Both the position numbers and the translations under genes were made by a program. The notes beneath the pieces are model-generated. The model made no database searches, was not told the DNA's origin, and saw only the letters and a program-made list of their open reading frames with translations. A stretch of DNA of 35,866 nt from Bacilli bacterium (lineage in GTDB: Bacteria > Bacillota_I > Bacilli_A > RFN20 > CAG-826): assembly GCA_024408495.1 (NCBI GenBank), contig JAKSUY010000010.1, positions 1 through 35,866 on the forward strand, read 5' to 3'. This document shows positions 13,443 through 22,116 of the stretch, piece after piece (the stretch's first letter is position 1; each line of letters begins with the position of its first letter).

Positions 13443-14996
13443 TTACTTTATTATCAAAGAAATAATGTAATTCGCTAATAATAGACCAGCAGTCGATGGA
13501 ACAAACATCATTGAAGTTACTAATGGTTTATCTTTAATTGGAGTCTCGTTTGAAGTTACAACTTTAATTTTAGAAATATCAATCTTATCTTTCTTTAATT
13601 CATTGCGTAACTTCTTAGCTAATGGATCATCGTGTGTTTTGTCTAAAGTAGTAATCACTAACTTACTTGGATTAAAGCGGTTGCCCATTCCTAACGAAGA
13701 AATAAACGGAATCTTCTTTTTTAATAAATATTTAATTAAAGTAATTTTACTAGGAATCGAATCAATCGCATCAATTACATAATCAAATTTTTCAAAGGGT
13801 AGTTCCTTAATATTATTTTCATCTAAGAATTTTTTATAAATGTGAACTTTAACTTCTGGATTAATTTGATTAAAGCGTGTTTTTGCGACTTTAACTTTAT
13901 CTTTCTTTAAATCGTTTTTAGTAAATAATATCTGGCGGTTTAAATTAGAGGCGTTTACTGCATCATGATCTATTAAATATAAATGAGAGACCCCTGATCT
14001 CAGTAAAGCTTCAGCAGCCGTACCACCAACACCACCAATCCCAAATACTGCAACACTAGTTTTTTTAATTGCTTTTAAATTATCTTTGCCAATTAATGCT
14101 TCAGTACGTGAATCAATATCGTTATTAGTTAAATCAGAAATAATATCTTTAGCGCTTTTAATCCATTTCACTTTGTCACCATATTGATAACGAATGAATG
14201 TTAATTGGCGTTTTGCGTAATGTCTTGTGTTCTTTTGAATTAATTCAGTAATTTCTTGTTTGCTCTTATCTTTATTTTCAATTATTTCTTTATAGCCGAT
14301 TGCTTTAAGTGATTGTAAATCCGCTCCGTATTTCTTTTCTAAACTTAACGCTTCTTTAATCAATCCGCCTTCAACCATTTTAACCACGCGTTCATTAATT
14401 CTCTTATAAAGAACTTCTTTATCAACATCCGTAGAATAAATATATACATCATCATAGATGATTTTGTGTGATTGTTCTTTTTCTATAGCGCTTTTGCTTT
14501 TACCATATGCATAATAAATTTCTAACGCTCTTAATACTCTTCTACGATTATTTGGATGAATCTTTTTGGCGGATATCGAATCAACCTTTTTTAATTCTTT
14601 ATGAAGTTCTTCGTTGGTGAATTTATCAAACTTCTTAAGATCAACTTTCTTCTCGTTATCTTTAAATTCATAATCAAATAACACTGAACGAATATATAAA
14701 CCAGAACCCCCTACTAAGATAATGTTTTTCTTTTGCTTTAACAATTTATCAATTAATGCACGTGCATCTTTTTGATAATCATAAATAGAGAAATTATCGG
14801 TCGGTTTTAAATATGAATATAAATGATGTTTTACTTGTTTAAGTTGATTACTAGTAGGCTTAGCGGTTCCGATATCTAATTCTTTATAAACTTGAAAAGC
14901 ATCCGCATTAATAATTTCAGCATTAAAAACCTTCGCTACATCAATTGCGATTTTACTTTTACTTGTACACGTAGGACCGGTAATAACAATTATCAT
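13443..14996 (-). CDS. miaA: tRNA dimethylallyltransferase MiaA fused to TcdA-like t6A dehydratase
   Basis: This single frame joins two tRNA-37 enzymes (numbering here is from an in-frame upstream ATG at 15008). Residues 5 to about 290 are MiaA: P-loop-like GPTCTSKS, INADAFQVYKELDIGTAKPT, GGSGLYIRSVL, NNRRRVLRALEIYY, and RHYAKRQLTFIRY near the end. MiaA adds dimethylallyl to A37 of UNN-reading tRNAs. Residues about 299-521 are an E1-like TcdA/CsdL domain: SRTEALIGKDNLKAI, GIGGVGG 323-329, LIDHDAVNASNLNRQI, INPEVKVH, DYVIDAIDSIPSK. TcdA cyclises t6A37 to ct6A37 in ANN-reading tRNAs. The P-loop has Ser where MiaA has Gly before the Lys, which is unusual. I prefer the ATG at 14996, since TATGAT ends 7 nt before it and overlaps the upstream ATG. 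Both halves look complete. Confidence 0.88.
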   Translation of the reverse strand: MIIVITGPTCTSKSKIAIDVAKVFNAEIINADAFQVYKELDIGTAKPTSNQLKQVKHHLYSYLKPTDNFSIYDYQKDARALIDKLLKQKKNIILVGGSGLYIRSVLFDYEFKDNEKKVDLKKFDKFTNEELHKELKKVDSISAKKIHPNNRRRVLRALEIYYAYGKSKSAIEKEQSHKIIYDDVYIYSTDVDKEVLYKRINERVVKMVEGGLIKEALSLEKKYGADLQSLKAIGYKEIIENKDKSKQEITELIQKNTRHYAKRQLTFIRYQYGDKVKWIKSAKDIISDLTNNDIDSRTEALIGKDNLKAIKKTSVAVFGIGGVGGTAAEALLRSGVSHLYLIDHDAVNASNLNRQILFTKNDLKKDKVKVAKTRFNQINPEVKVHIYKKFLDENNIKELPFEKFDYVIDAIDSIPSKITLIKYLLKKKIPFISSLGMGNRFNPSKLVITTLDKTHDDPLAKKLRNELKKDKIDISKIKVVTSNETPIKDKPLVTSMMFVPSTAGLLLANYIISLIIK

Positions 14997-15003
14997 TGTT
15001 AAT

Positions 15004-15026
15004 ATCATAACATTTACATATATAAT
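15004..15026. promoter_or_regulatory. overlapping divergent -10 boxes of miaA-tcdA and ilvA
   Basis: On the minus strand TATGAT (15009-15004) ends 7 nt before the MiaA ATG at 14996. On the plus strand TATAAT (15021-15026) ends 6 nt before the threonine ammonia-lyase ATG at 15033. The two starts are only 36 bp apart, so the promoters must overlap and polymerases compete. Both transcripts would be leaderless. Confidence 0.5.
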
Positions 15027-15032
15027 AGATAT

Positions 15033-16319
15033 ATGAAAATTACATTAAAAGACTTTAAAGATGCACAAGAAAGAATTAAATCTATTGTGCGTCATACTCC
15101 ACTCGATATTTCAAATACTTTATCGCAAATTAGTGAAGGAAAAATATATTTAAAATGCGAGAATCTACAAAAAACCGGTTCCTTTAAAATTAGAGGCGCT
15201 ACTAATAAAATCGCTAAACTCGCCAAAGAAAAGAAATGTAAAACAGTAGTGACTGCTAGTGCAGGCAATCACGCCCAAGGAGTCGCTTACGCTGCTAATA
15301 AATTTAAAATTAAACCGATTATTGTAATGCCAGAAATGACACCAATCGCCAAAGTTAAAGCTACCCGCGGGTATGGTGGAAATATTGTTTTAACTGGTTC
15401 GTGTTTTGATGATGCCTATAAAGCTAGTCAAGAGATTGTTAAAAAAGAAAAAGCTATCTATGTTCATCCTTATAACGATTTAGATGTAATTGCTGGTCAA
15501 GGAACCCTAGGATTAGAAATCTTAGAAGATTTAAAAGATGTCGATATGGTTATTGTCCCGGCTGGTGGTGGCGGCTTATTATCCGGTGTAGCAACCGCTA
15601 TTAAACTCTCTAATCCAAAAGTTAAAGTAATTGGAGTTCAAGCCGAAAACGCAAATGCCATTGCACAAAGTTTTAAGAAGAAAAAGAAAGTGGTAACTGA
15701 AACTTCTAAAACAATCGCTGAAGGAATTTCTGTTAAAAACCCAGGCGATTTAACTCTACCCTTAATATATAAATATGTAGATGATGTAGTAACCGTTAGC
15801 GAAGAAGAAATTGCAGGTGCTATTTTCTTTTTAATGGAACGCAACAAATTAGTAGTAGAAGGGGCTGGCGCTGTTAGTGTAGCCGCAATTTTAAACGATA
15901 AAATTAATGTCGCTAATAAAAAAGTTGTATGTATTTTAAGTGGAGGTAATATCGACTTCACTTTCATTAATACTTTATTAGAAAAAGCAATGTATAGCCA
16001 TAATCGCCGCGTTAAATTATTTGTTTTATTGCCTAATGATAGTAAAACAATTAACAATTTTTATTACTTATTAATGAAAACTAATATTAACATTTTAAAT
16101 TTACACATTGATACTTCTAGCGCTTTTGGCGCCATCGGTGAAACTCAATTAACTATTCTTTGCGAAATTGCTGATGCTCGACATAAGCAAAATGTAATTA
16201 AAGCTTTAAAAGATAACGGCTATCAAATCATGACTGAAAAAGAGTCCGGTGATCGCTATTTATACATTAGTAAAAAAGATCGCAAGAATTATTTTTCTAA
16301 CGATCCCATTAAAAAATAA
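15033..16319 (+). CDS. ilvA: threonine ammonia-lyase (threonine dehydratase)
   Basis: This PLP-dependent enzyme deaminates L-threonine to 2-oxobutanoate and ammonia in the cytosol. At 428 aa, it has the catalytic Lys52 in SFKIRGA, the AGNHAQGVA loop and the PLP-phosphate-binding glycine loop GGGGLLSG. A C-terminal region of about 90 residues (RRVKLFVLLPNDSKTINNFYYLL...) fits an ACT-like regulatory domain. This is the layout of the roughly 400-420-aa IlvA/TdcB-type enzymes of Firmicutes. No other isoleucine genes are nearby, so a catabolic role is as likely as a biosynthetic one. The 3' end overlaps the convergent miaB by 31 bp. Its start is leaderless-type (TATAAT 6 nt upstream). Confidence 0.9.
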   Translation: MKITLKDFKDAQERIKSIVRHTPLDISNTLSQISEGKIYLKCENLQKTGSFKIRGATNKIAKLAKEKKCKTVVTASAGNHAQGVAYAANKFKIKPIIVMPEMTPIAKVKATRGYGGNIVLTGSCFDDAYKASQEIVKKEKAIYVHPYNDLDVIAGQGTLGLEILEDLKDVDMVIVPAGGGGLLSGVATAIKLSNPKVKVIGVQAENANAIAQSFKKKKKVVTETSKTIAEGISVKNPGDLTLPLIYKYVDDVVTVSEEEIAGAIFFLMERNKLVVEGAGAVSVAAILNDKINVANKKVVCILSGGNIDFTFINTLLEKAMYSHNRRVKLFVLLPNDSKTINNFYYLLMKTNINILNLHIDTSSAFGAIGETQLTILCEIADARHKQNVIKALKDNGYQIMTEKESGDRYLYISKKDRKNYFSNDPIKK

Positions 16320-17719
16320 ATATGTTCTTCGTTTATTTTTACTTTAACGATTTTTCCAATTAAGTTCTTATTACCTTTAAAATTTACAATTTTATTATTA
16401 GGTAACCTTCCAGTTAACATTGTTTTATCAGTCTTAGAAACTCCATCTACCAAAACACTAAAAGCATGGTTGAGGAGTTTTTTATTATTTTCGCTCATTT
16501 GTTGTTTCAATATTTCATTTAATTTTTTAAATCTTTGAACTTTAGTCTGATAACTAATATTATCTTTCATTTTAGCCGCTGGGGTTCCGCTTCTTGGACT
16601 ATAAATAAAGGTAAATGCTGAATCATATTTAACTGCTTTTACAAGTTTTAAAGTATTCTTAAATTGACTATCCTTCTCATTTGGAAATCCCACAATAATA
16701 TCGGTAGAAATGGATAAATTGGGCATGACTCTTTTAGCATACTTTATAATTGATAGATATTTTTTAGAATCATATTTTCTCCCCATTAATTTAAGAATCT
16801 TGTCATCACCGCTTTGAAGTGGAAGATGTAAATAAGGTTGAATGTTTTTATGTTTCTTCATCACATCAATAATTTCGAGTGAGAAATCATATGGATGTGA
16901 AGTTAAAAAAGAAATACGAGGGATTTTAAGTTTTGCTACTTCATCTAATAATTTAGCAAAGCTATATTTCTTTTTTAAGTCTTTGCCGTAACTATCAACA
17001 TTTTGACCTAATAAGGTAATTTCTAAATAACCTTGTTTTACTAAATCTTTACATTCTTTAATAATATCTTTAGGATCTCTACTTCTTTCTCTTCCGCGTG
17101 TATAAGGCACAATACAATAGGTGCAGAATTTATCACAACCATAAGCGATATTCACAAACGCTTTAAAAATTGAATCTCTTACACTCGGTAGACGTTCATG
17201 GATATATCCAGAACCACTATTAACTTCGATTACTCGTTTATCTTTCTTTAGATGCTCTTCTAATAAATCAGGTAATTTAGCGATATCGTGTGTACCTAAA
17301 ATAATATCTACGTGATGGAACGTTTTAATTAATTCATTTACCATCACCTCTTCCATCGCCATGCATCCCGCGATGATGATCGTAATGTCTTTTTTATTTT
17401 TTAAACGTTTTAAATTACCAATCTCGCCTAATACTTTATTTTCAGCATTTTCTCTCACTGCGCATGTATTAATTAAAATAATGTTTGCATGATCAATATC
17501 AATGCTTGGTTTAAATCCAACTTCTTCTAAAATACCTTTAAATATTTCTGAATCACGGTAATTGGCTTGGCAACCATGAGTATAAATATAGTATTTCTTT
17601 CCTTTCGCGTATTTGCTTAAAAAAGACGAAATCTTAATCGAAGAATAGTCGGTAATTGTCTCTTTTCTTTCTCTCGCTAATTTAAGAGAAGGGCAGTGAT
17701 GAATAATCGCGTTCGGCAT
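16289..17719 (-). CDS. miaB: tRNA-2-methylthio-N6-dimethylallyladenosine synthase
   Basis: MiaB is a radical-SAM methylthiotransferase that turns i6A37, the MiaA product, into ms2i6A37. The 476-aa protein has the N-terminal UPF0004 domain with cluster cysteines (THGCQANYRDSE Cys50, NTCAVRENAENK, AGCMAMEE). It has the radical-SAM motif CDKFCTYCIVPYTRGRERSR (C-x3-C-x2-C) and a short C-terminal TRAM domain. The N-terminal 40-residue extension is usual in Firmicutes MiaB. It is convergent with ilvA and close to the MiaA-TcdA gene, so both steps of ms2i6A37 synthesis are encoded within 5 kb. TATAAT (minus strand, 17734-17729) ends 9 nt before the ATG, and there is no Shine-Dalgarno site. Confidence 0.93.
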   Translation of the reverse strand: MPNAIIHHCPSLKLARERKETITDYSSIKISSFLSKYAKGKKYYIYTHGCQANYRDSEIFKGILEEVGFKPSIDIDHANIILINTCAVRENAENKVLGEIGNLKRLKNKKDITIIIAGCMAMEEVMVNELIKTFHHVDIILGTHDIAKLPDLLEEHLKKDKRVIEVNSGSGYIHERLPSVRDSIFKAFVNIAYGCDKFCTYCIVPYTRGRERSRDPKDIIKECKDLVKQGYLEITLLGQNVDSYGKDLKKKYSFAKLLDEVAKLKIPRISFLTSHPYDFSLEIIDVMKKHKNIQPYLHLPLQSGDDKILKLMGRKYDSKKYLSIIKYAKRVMPNLSISTDIIVGFPNEKDSQFKNTLKLVKAVKYDSAFTFIYSPRSGTPAAKMKDNISYQTKVQRFKKLNEILKQQMSENNKKLLNHAFSVLVDGVSKTDKTMLTGRLPNNKIVNFKGNKNLIGKIVKVKINEEHIYFLMGSLEK

Positions 17720-17728
17720 ACGTTTATT

Positions 17729-17734
17729 ATTATA
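17729..17734 (-). promoter_or_regulatory. -10 box of miaB
   Basis: TATAAT on the minus strand ends 9 nt before the ATG at 17719, consistent with a leaderless transcript. No clear -35 hexamer is present. Confidence 0.45.
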
Positions 17735-17771
17735 AACAATTTTTCGATTTCTTTTTTTAAATAAAAAAAGC

Positions 17772-17777
17772 TATAAT
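17772..17777 (+). promoter_or_regulatory. -10 box of the sugar ABC transporter operon
   Basis: TATAAT lies 4 nt before the first ATG (17782) and 7 nt before the second (17785). The second spacing matches the other leaderless starts here, so ATG 17785 may be the real start. No operator-like palindrome is seen in the 62-bp gap to miaB. Confidence 0.5.
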
Positions 17778-17781
17778 AAAA

Positions 17782-19272
17782 ATGATGAGCAATTATATAC
17801 TTGAATTAAGTAAAATTGTTAAAACGTTTGGTTCAGTGGTTGCACTAAATGGTGTTAATTTTCAATTACGCCCTGGTGAAATTCATTGTTTAATGGGTGA
17901 AAACGGCGCTGGGAAATCAACATTTATTAAGATTATTACCGGTGTTCTACAACCAAACTCTGGAACTATTTTGTTAAATGGAAAACGCGTTGAATTCGCT
18001 AATTCAATTGAGTCTTCTAAGAAAGGAATTGCAGCCATTTATCAACATCCTGCTATTTTCCCTTCTTTAAGCGTGACCGAAAACATTTTTATGTCACAAG
18101 AAATTTTGACAAAAATGAAAACCTATAATTACCCGAAGATGAGAAAAATCGCAAGAAGCATCCTGTCAACGCTTGATAGCAGAATTAATGTTAATGCTCC
18201 AATGTCATCTTTATCAGTAGCGGAGCAACAATTAGTAGAAATCGCTAAAGCTTTATCGCGTAATGCAAAAATCTTGATTCTTGATGAACCTACTGCATCT
18301 TTAACTAAATTTGAATGCGAACAACTTTATAAAATACTTGATGATTTAAAGAAAAAAGGTGTTTCAATGATATTTATCACACACCGTTTTGAAGATATGT
18401 ATCGGATGGCGGACCGTGTAACGGTTTTTCGTGATGCGACCTATATCGGTACTTGGGACATGAAAGGAATTAAAGAAAACGATTTGATCAAAGCAATGGT
18501 CGGTCGTGAATTAACTACTTTATATCCAAAGCGCGATGTAAAAATTGGCAAAGAAGTTTTACGAGTTAAAAACATTTCGAAAACTGGATATTTCAAAAAT
18601 ATTTCCTTCAGTGTGCGTGCTGGCGAAGTCTTGGCTTTAACTGGACTAGTTGGCAGCGGTCGAACTGAGGTGTGCCAAACAATTTTTGGCATTAATCACT
18701 ATGATTCAGGTAAATTATATTTAAATAAAGAAGAGATATACGTTAAAAATCCTAAACATGCTCTAAAACTCGGCATCGGACTTTTACCTGAAGATCGTCA
18801 ATTAACTGGATTATTACTCAACTTACCAATTTATCAAAACGCTAGTTCTATGGCGCTAGATAAATTTGCGCGATTCTCTTTACTAAACAAGAGCAAAGAA
18901 ATTAAAAGCGCAGAAGAGTTAGCTGTTGATCTTCGTTTAAAAGCTAGTAGCGTGATGGCTCCTCCATCTAGTCTCTCTGGCGGCAATCAACAAAAAGTTG
19001 TTTTTGCTAAGTTATTAAATCGGGATTTAAAAGTTTTAATTCTAGATGAACCAACCAAAGGTGTAGATATCTTAGCAAAGTATTCAATCTATGAAGTTAT
19101 TAACGATTTAGCTAAACAAGGCTATGCCATCATCATGATAAGCAGCGAAATGAGCGAAGTTCTAGGTATGGCGGACCGAATCATTGTTATGCGTTCTGGT
19201 CGTATTGCTAAAGAAATGTCAATTAAAGTGGCTACTCAGGAAAAAATTATGGAGGCTTCAGTAAAACAATAA
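17782..19272 (+). CDS. sugar ABC importer, ATP-binding subunit (RbsA/RhaT type)
   Basis: This 496-aa protein has two ABC modules in tandem, as in RbsA, MglA and RhaT. The first has Walker A GENGAGKST (residues 39-47), a signature with SLSVAEQQLVEIAKALS and Walker B ILILDEPTASLT. The second has the degenerate Walker A GLVGSGRTE, LPEDRQLTGLL, SLSGGNQQK and VLILDEPTKGVD. It powers uptake through the two permeases encoded next. The operon is head-on to the fucose/rhamnose catabolic operon, which suggests L-fucose or L-rhamnose as substrate. That assignment rests on context. Confidence 0.9.
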   Translation: MMSNYILELSKIVKTFGSVVALNGVNFQLRPGEIHCLMGENGAGKSTFIKIITGVLQPNSGTILLNGKRVEFANSIESSKKGIAAIYQHPAIFPSLSVTENIFMSQEILTKMKTYNYPKMRKIARSILSTLDSRINVNAPMSSLSVAEQQLVEIAKALSRNAKILILDEPTASLTKFECEQLYKILDDLKKKGVSMIFITHRFEDMYRMADRVTVFRDATYIGTWDMKGIKENDLIKAMVGRELTTLYPKRDVKIGKEVLRVKNISKTGYFKNISFSVRAGEVLALTGLVGSGRTEVCQTIFGINHYDSGKLYLNKEEIYVKNPKHALKLGIGLLPEDRQLTGLLLNLPIYQNASSMALDKFARFSLLNKSKEIKSAEELAVDLRLKASSVMAPPSSLSGGNQQKVVFAKLLNRDLKVLILDEPTKGVDILAKYSIYEVINDLAKQGYAIIMISSEMSEVLGMADRIIVMRSGRIAKEMSIKVATQEKIMEASVKQ

Positions 19273-19273
19273 T

Positions 19274-20329
19274 ATGAAAAAATCTTTTACGAATGCACTT
19301 CATCGAACTGCTGATATTAGTAAAACAGTAGGCAAAAAAATTATTAACTACAAGGGTTTTGGTTTATCCTGTAGCATTGTTATCCTTCTTATTTTATTTG
19401 CTGTTTTACCTATTGGAATTCCAAATTTCCCTTCTTTTTATAATTTTTCCAATTTCTCAATGATGATGTCAAACAATTCTGTGTATGGCATTTTAGCGGT
19501 TGGCATCATGATGGTTTTACTAACAGGCGGTATCGACATTTCAATTGGATCAACTTTAGCAGTCTCGGCGGTTACTACTGCCCAATTATCATTTATTTAT
19601 CCAAATGTTAACCCAGTAGTTTGGGTTCTTCTAGCCATTGTAATCGGTGCAGCTTGCGGATTAGTAAACGGCTTTTTGGTTGGCAAATTGAAAGTTGTTC
19701 CACTGATTGCTACTCTCGGTACAATGTACGCCTATCGTGGTTTAGCATTTTTAATCACTGGTGGCAAATGGTATATCGATACAAAGATTTCTGACTCATT
19801 CCGAGCGATTGCTAAATCATCTTTCTTAGGTTTTGACTCGATTGTTTGGATTTTAGTTGGTGTAATTATTCTAGCTGCTATCTTCTTAGCATTAACTAAA
19901 CCCGGTCGTCGTTTATACGCTGTTGGTACTAACGAACAGTCATCTATTATTTCTGGTATCAATACGGGTAATGTCAAAATCATGGCTTACACCATTTGCG
20001 GCGCTTTAGCTGGATTAGCTGGAATTTTATACGCTAGTAACGATGCTTTAGCTCATTCAGAAATCGGTATTAATTATGAAATGACCGCGATTGCAATTTG
20101 CGTTATTGGCGGTGTAGCTAACACTGGTGGTAAAGGCCGCGTAGACTGTTTAGCTTTGGGTATTCTTTTTATGACTTTCCTCAGCAAACTATTAGCCAGT
20201 TTAGGTGATATGACTAACTTTGAAGACGTATTTAAAGGCGGAGTAATCATTGTCGCTGTTATTATCAATATTACTAATGAAAATATTAAGTCTCGACGAG
20301 AAGTTCTGGAAATGGAGAAGCGATTATGA
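19274..20329 (+). CDS. sugar ABC importer permease 1 (RbsC/RhaP type)
   Basis: This 351-aa integral membrane protein belongs to the BPD_transp_2 (RbsC/AraH) family. Hydrophobic segments start near residue 30. It has the family motifs LTGGIDISIGSTLAVSA, CGLVNGFLVGKLKVVPLIATLGTM, AVGTNEQSSIISGI and AIAICVIGGVANTGGKG. It follows the ATPase gene after one nucleotide and overlaps the second permease by 4 bp (ATGA), so the subunits are translationally coupled. It should form a heterodimeric channel with permease 2, as RhaP/RhaQ do. Confidence 0.9.
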   Translation: MKKSFTNALHRTADISKTVGKKIINYKGFGLSCSIVILLILFAVLPIGIPNFPSFYNFSNFSMMMSNNSVYGILAVGIMMVLLTGGIDISIGSTLAVSAVTTAQLSFIYPNVNPVVWVLLAIVIGAACGLVNGFLVGKLKVVPLIATLGTMYAYRGLAFLITGGKWYIDTKISDSFRAIAKSSFLGFDSIVWILVGVIILAAIFLALTKPGRRLYAVGTNEQSSIISGINTGNVKIMAYTICGALAGLAGILYASNDALAHSEIGINYEMTAIAICVIGGVANTGGKGRVDCLALGILFMTFLSKLLASLGDMTNFEDVFKGGVIIVAVIINITNENIKSRREVLEMEKRL

Positions 20330-22116
20330 GTACGAAAGCAAGTGCATTCACCACTCTTCGTTTACGCCATCGAAAGTTTGATAAGTCATTTTTCTATAGT
20401 TGGGAAATGATTTTAATTTATTTATTTGTTTTTATTAACATCCTATTAATGTCCGCGCTTCCTGATATCTATTTTTCTAGCGGTTCAATTCAAACTATCA
20501 TTCGCTCTGGAATGGATTTATCCATAATGGTACTTGGGATGACCTTTATCTTAATCCTAGGCGAAATCGATGTTTCAGCTGCCTCGATTATGTTAGTTTC
20601 GGCTATGGTAATCGGATTATCATGTGGAGCAGGAGTACCTGAACCAATCGCAGTCATATTAGGTATTATTGCTGGTGGCGCATGCGGATTAATTAATGGT
20701 TTATTAGTTTCGCTTTTAAATATGCCATCGGTGATAGTAACTATCGCAACTAGCATGCTCTTTAGAGGATTAGTTCGCGTTGTGTTAAAAGATTCTTATT
20801 TAAACACTTTCCCTGATTTCTTTGTTAATTTAGCATGGGATGATTTAGGTGGTGTGATTCCTATCTCTATGATTGTATTCTTATGTTTAGCGGTTATATT
20901 TGGTATTGTTCTCCATCGTAGTAAATTTGGCCGCCAATTATATATCATTGGTAACAGCAAGGATGTCGCTAAATATTCTGGAATTAAATCAAATAAAATT
21001 CGGATTATAGCCTTTGTAATTATGGGAGTTACAGCTGCATTATCAAGTATGATATTCGTCGGACGTCTTGATGGTATTACTTTCTCAATGGGTACTGGTT
21101 ACGAATTAAAAGTTATTGCGATTGCTGTGTTAGGTGGTGTATCCACTCTCGGCGGTAAAGGAAAAATATACGGACCAGTCATTGCTACTTTCATTATGGC
21201 GTTTTTAACTAAATCATTAGATTTATTTGAAGTTCATCCAAATGTTCAAAAAATTGCCATTGGTGTTATTCTTGTTTTAGCGGTATTAATTCCACGCCTT
21301 AATAAAGAAACCTTTAAGAAAATCAGAAATAAATTTAAAATTCGTGAAATTCGCCGACTAGAAAGCGCAGATGTTCCTTATAACATTGAAAAAGCTCGTC
21401 AAGCAGTAATCGGCACAAGAATGCATCGAATGAATGAAAAGGAATTTATTCTTTTCGTAAGAAACATCCAATTAACTTCCGAAAAATTGGATTTTGATGG
21501 CATTTATCCTAAATACAATAAAGCTAAAACAGATTATAAACACTATAAAGCCTATGTTAAAAAATTAAATAAACACGATAGTAATTATCAAAAAGCTCAA
21601 GAAACTTTAGCGAAGAAAAAAGCATTATACATAGAGCTATATCGAATGTACAAACTATGTATTGATATCTATCGCTTATCCGTTAAGACTAATGCTCAAT
21701 TAATTAAATTAAACACCAAATGTGTAATGAATGAAATTACTGACAGCATCAATCGTCATTACGAAGGCTATCAATATAAATACGCATCAATTCCTGATTA
21801 TGAAACATATCGCAAAAATCTTCGCTTCACCACTTGGGATATTCGAAATAACATTACTTACAATAAAATTAGACAACTACGAAATAAAGCTATTGTATCT
21901 ACTTTAAACGCGAATTATTTATATCTAATTACTCATTTAAAATATGCTACTAAATTAACCGCAAAACGCGATTACGATCGCTTCTATTATTTATTCAATA
22001 AAGAGCAAGTTCGAATCGCCAAATACTATAATAAACAAATCAAATTGTTTGATAAGTCCATGACTAAATTAAAGGAAAAGATTGAACGAGGGGAATTGAA
22101 ACATGAAGAAAAATAA
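20326..22116 (+). CDS. sugar ABC importer permease 2 (RhaQ type) with long C-terminal cytoplasmic extension
   Basis: Residues 1 to about 328 are a normal RbsC-type permease: LILGEIDVSAASIMLVSAMVIG, CGLINGLLVSLLNMPSVIVTIATS, IGNSKDVAKYSGI, VIAIAVLGGVSTLGGKGK. Family members usually stop near 330 residues. This one continues for about 265 residues that are hydrophilic, very rich in Lys, Tyr and Asn, and predicted helical (for example RNKFKIREIRRLES, YNKAKTDYKHYKAYVKKLNK, KYYNKQIKLFDKSMTKLKEK). No known domain is recognised in it. The frame is continuous and the start overlaps permease 1 by 4 bp. The last 14 bp overlap the binding-protein gene, so the extension is not a separate gene read through by a frame error. 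Confidence 0.9.
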   Translation: MSTKASAFTTLRLRHRKFDKSFFYSWEMILIYLFVFINILLMSALPDIYFSSGSIQTIIRSGMDLSIMVLGMTFILILGEIDVSAASIMLVSAMVIGLSCGAGVPEPIAVILGIIAGGACGLINGLLVSLLNMPSVIVTIATSMLFRGLVRVVLKDSYLNTFPDFFVNLAWDDLGGVIPISMIVFLCLAVIFGIVLHRSKFGRQLYIIGNSKDVAKYSGIKSNKIRIIAFVIMGVTAALSSMIFVGRLDGITFSMGTGYELKVIAIAVLGGVSTLGGKGKIYGPVIATFIMAFLTKSLDLFEVHPNVQKIAIGVILVLAVLIPRLNKETFKKIRNKFKIREIRRLESADVPYNIEKARQAVIGTRMHRMNEKEFILFVRNIQLTSEKLDFDGIYPKYNKAKTDYKHYKAYVKKLNKHDSNYQKAQETLAKKKALYIELYRMYKLCIDIYRLSVKTNAQLIKLNTKCVMNEITDSINRHYEGYQYKYASIPDYETYRKNLRFTTWDIRNNITYNKIRQLRNKAIVSTLNANYLYLITHLKYATKLTAKRDYDRFYYLFNKEQVRIAKYYNKQIKLFDKSMTKLKEKIERGELKHEEK

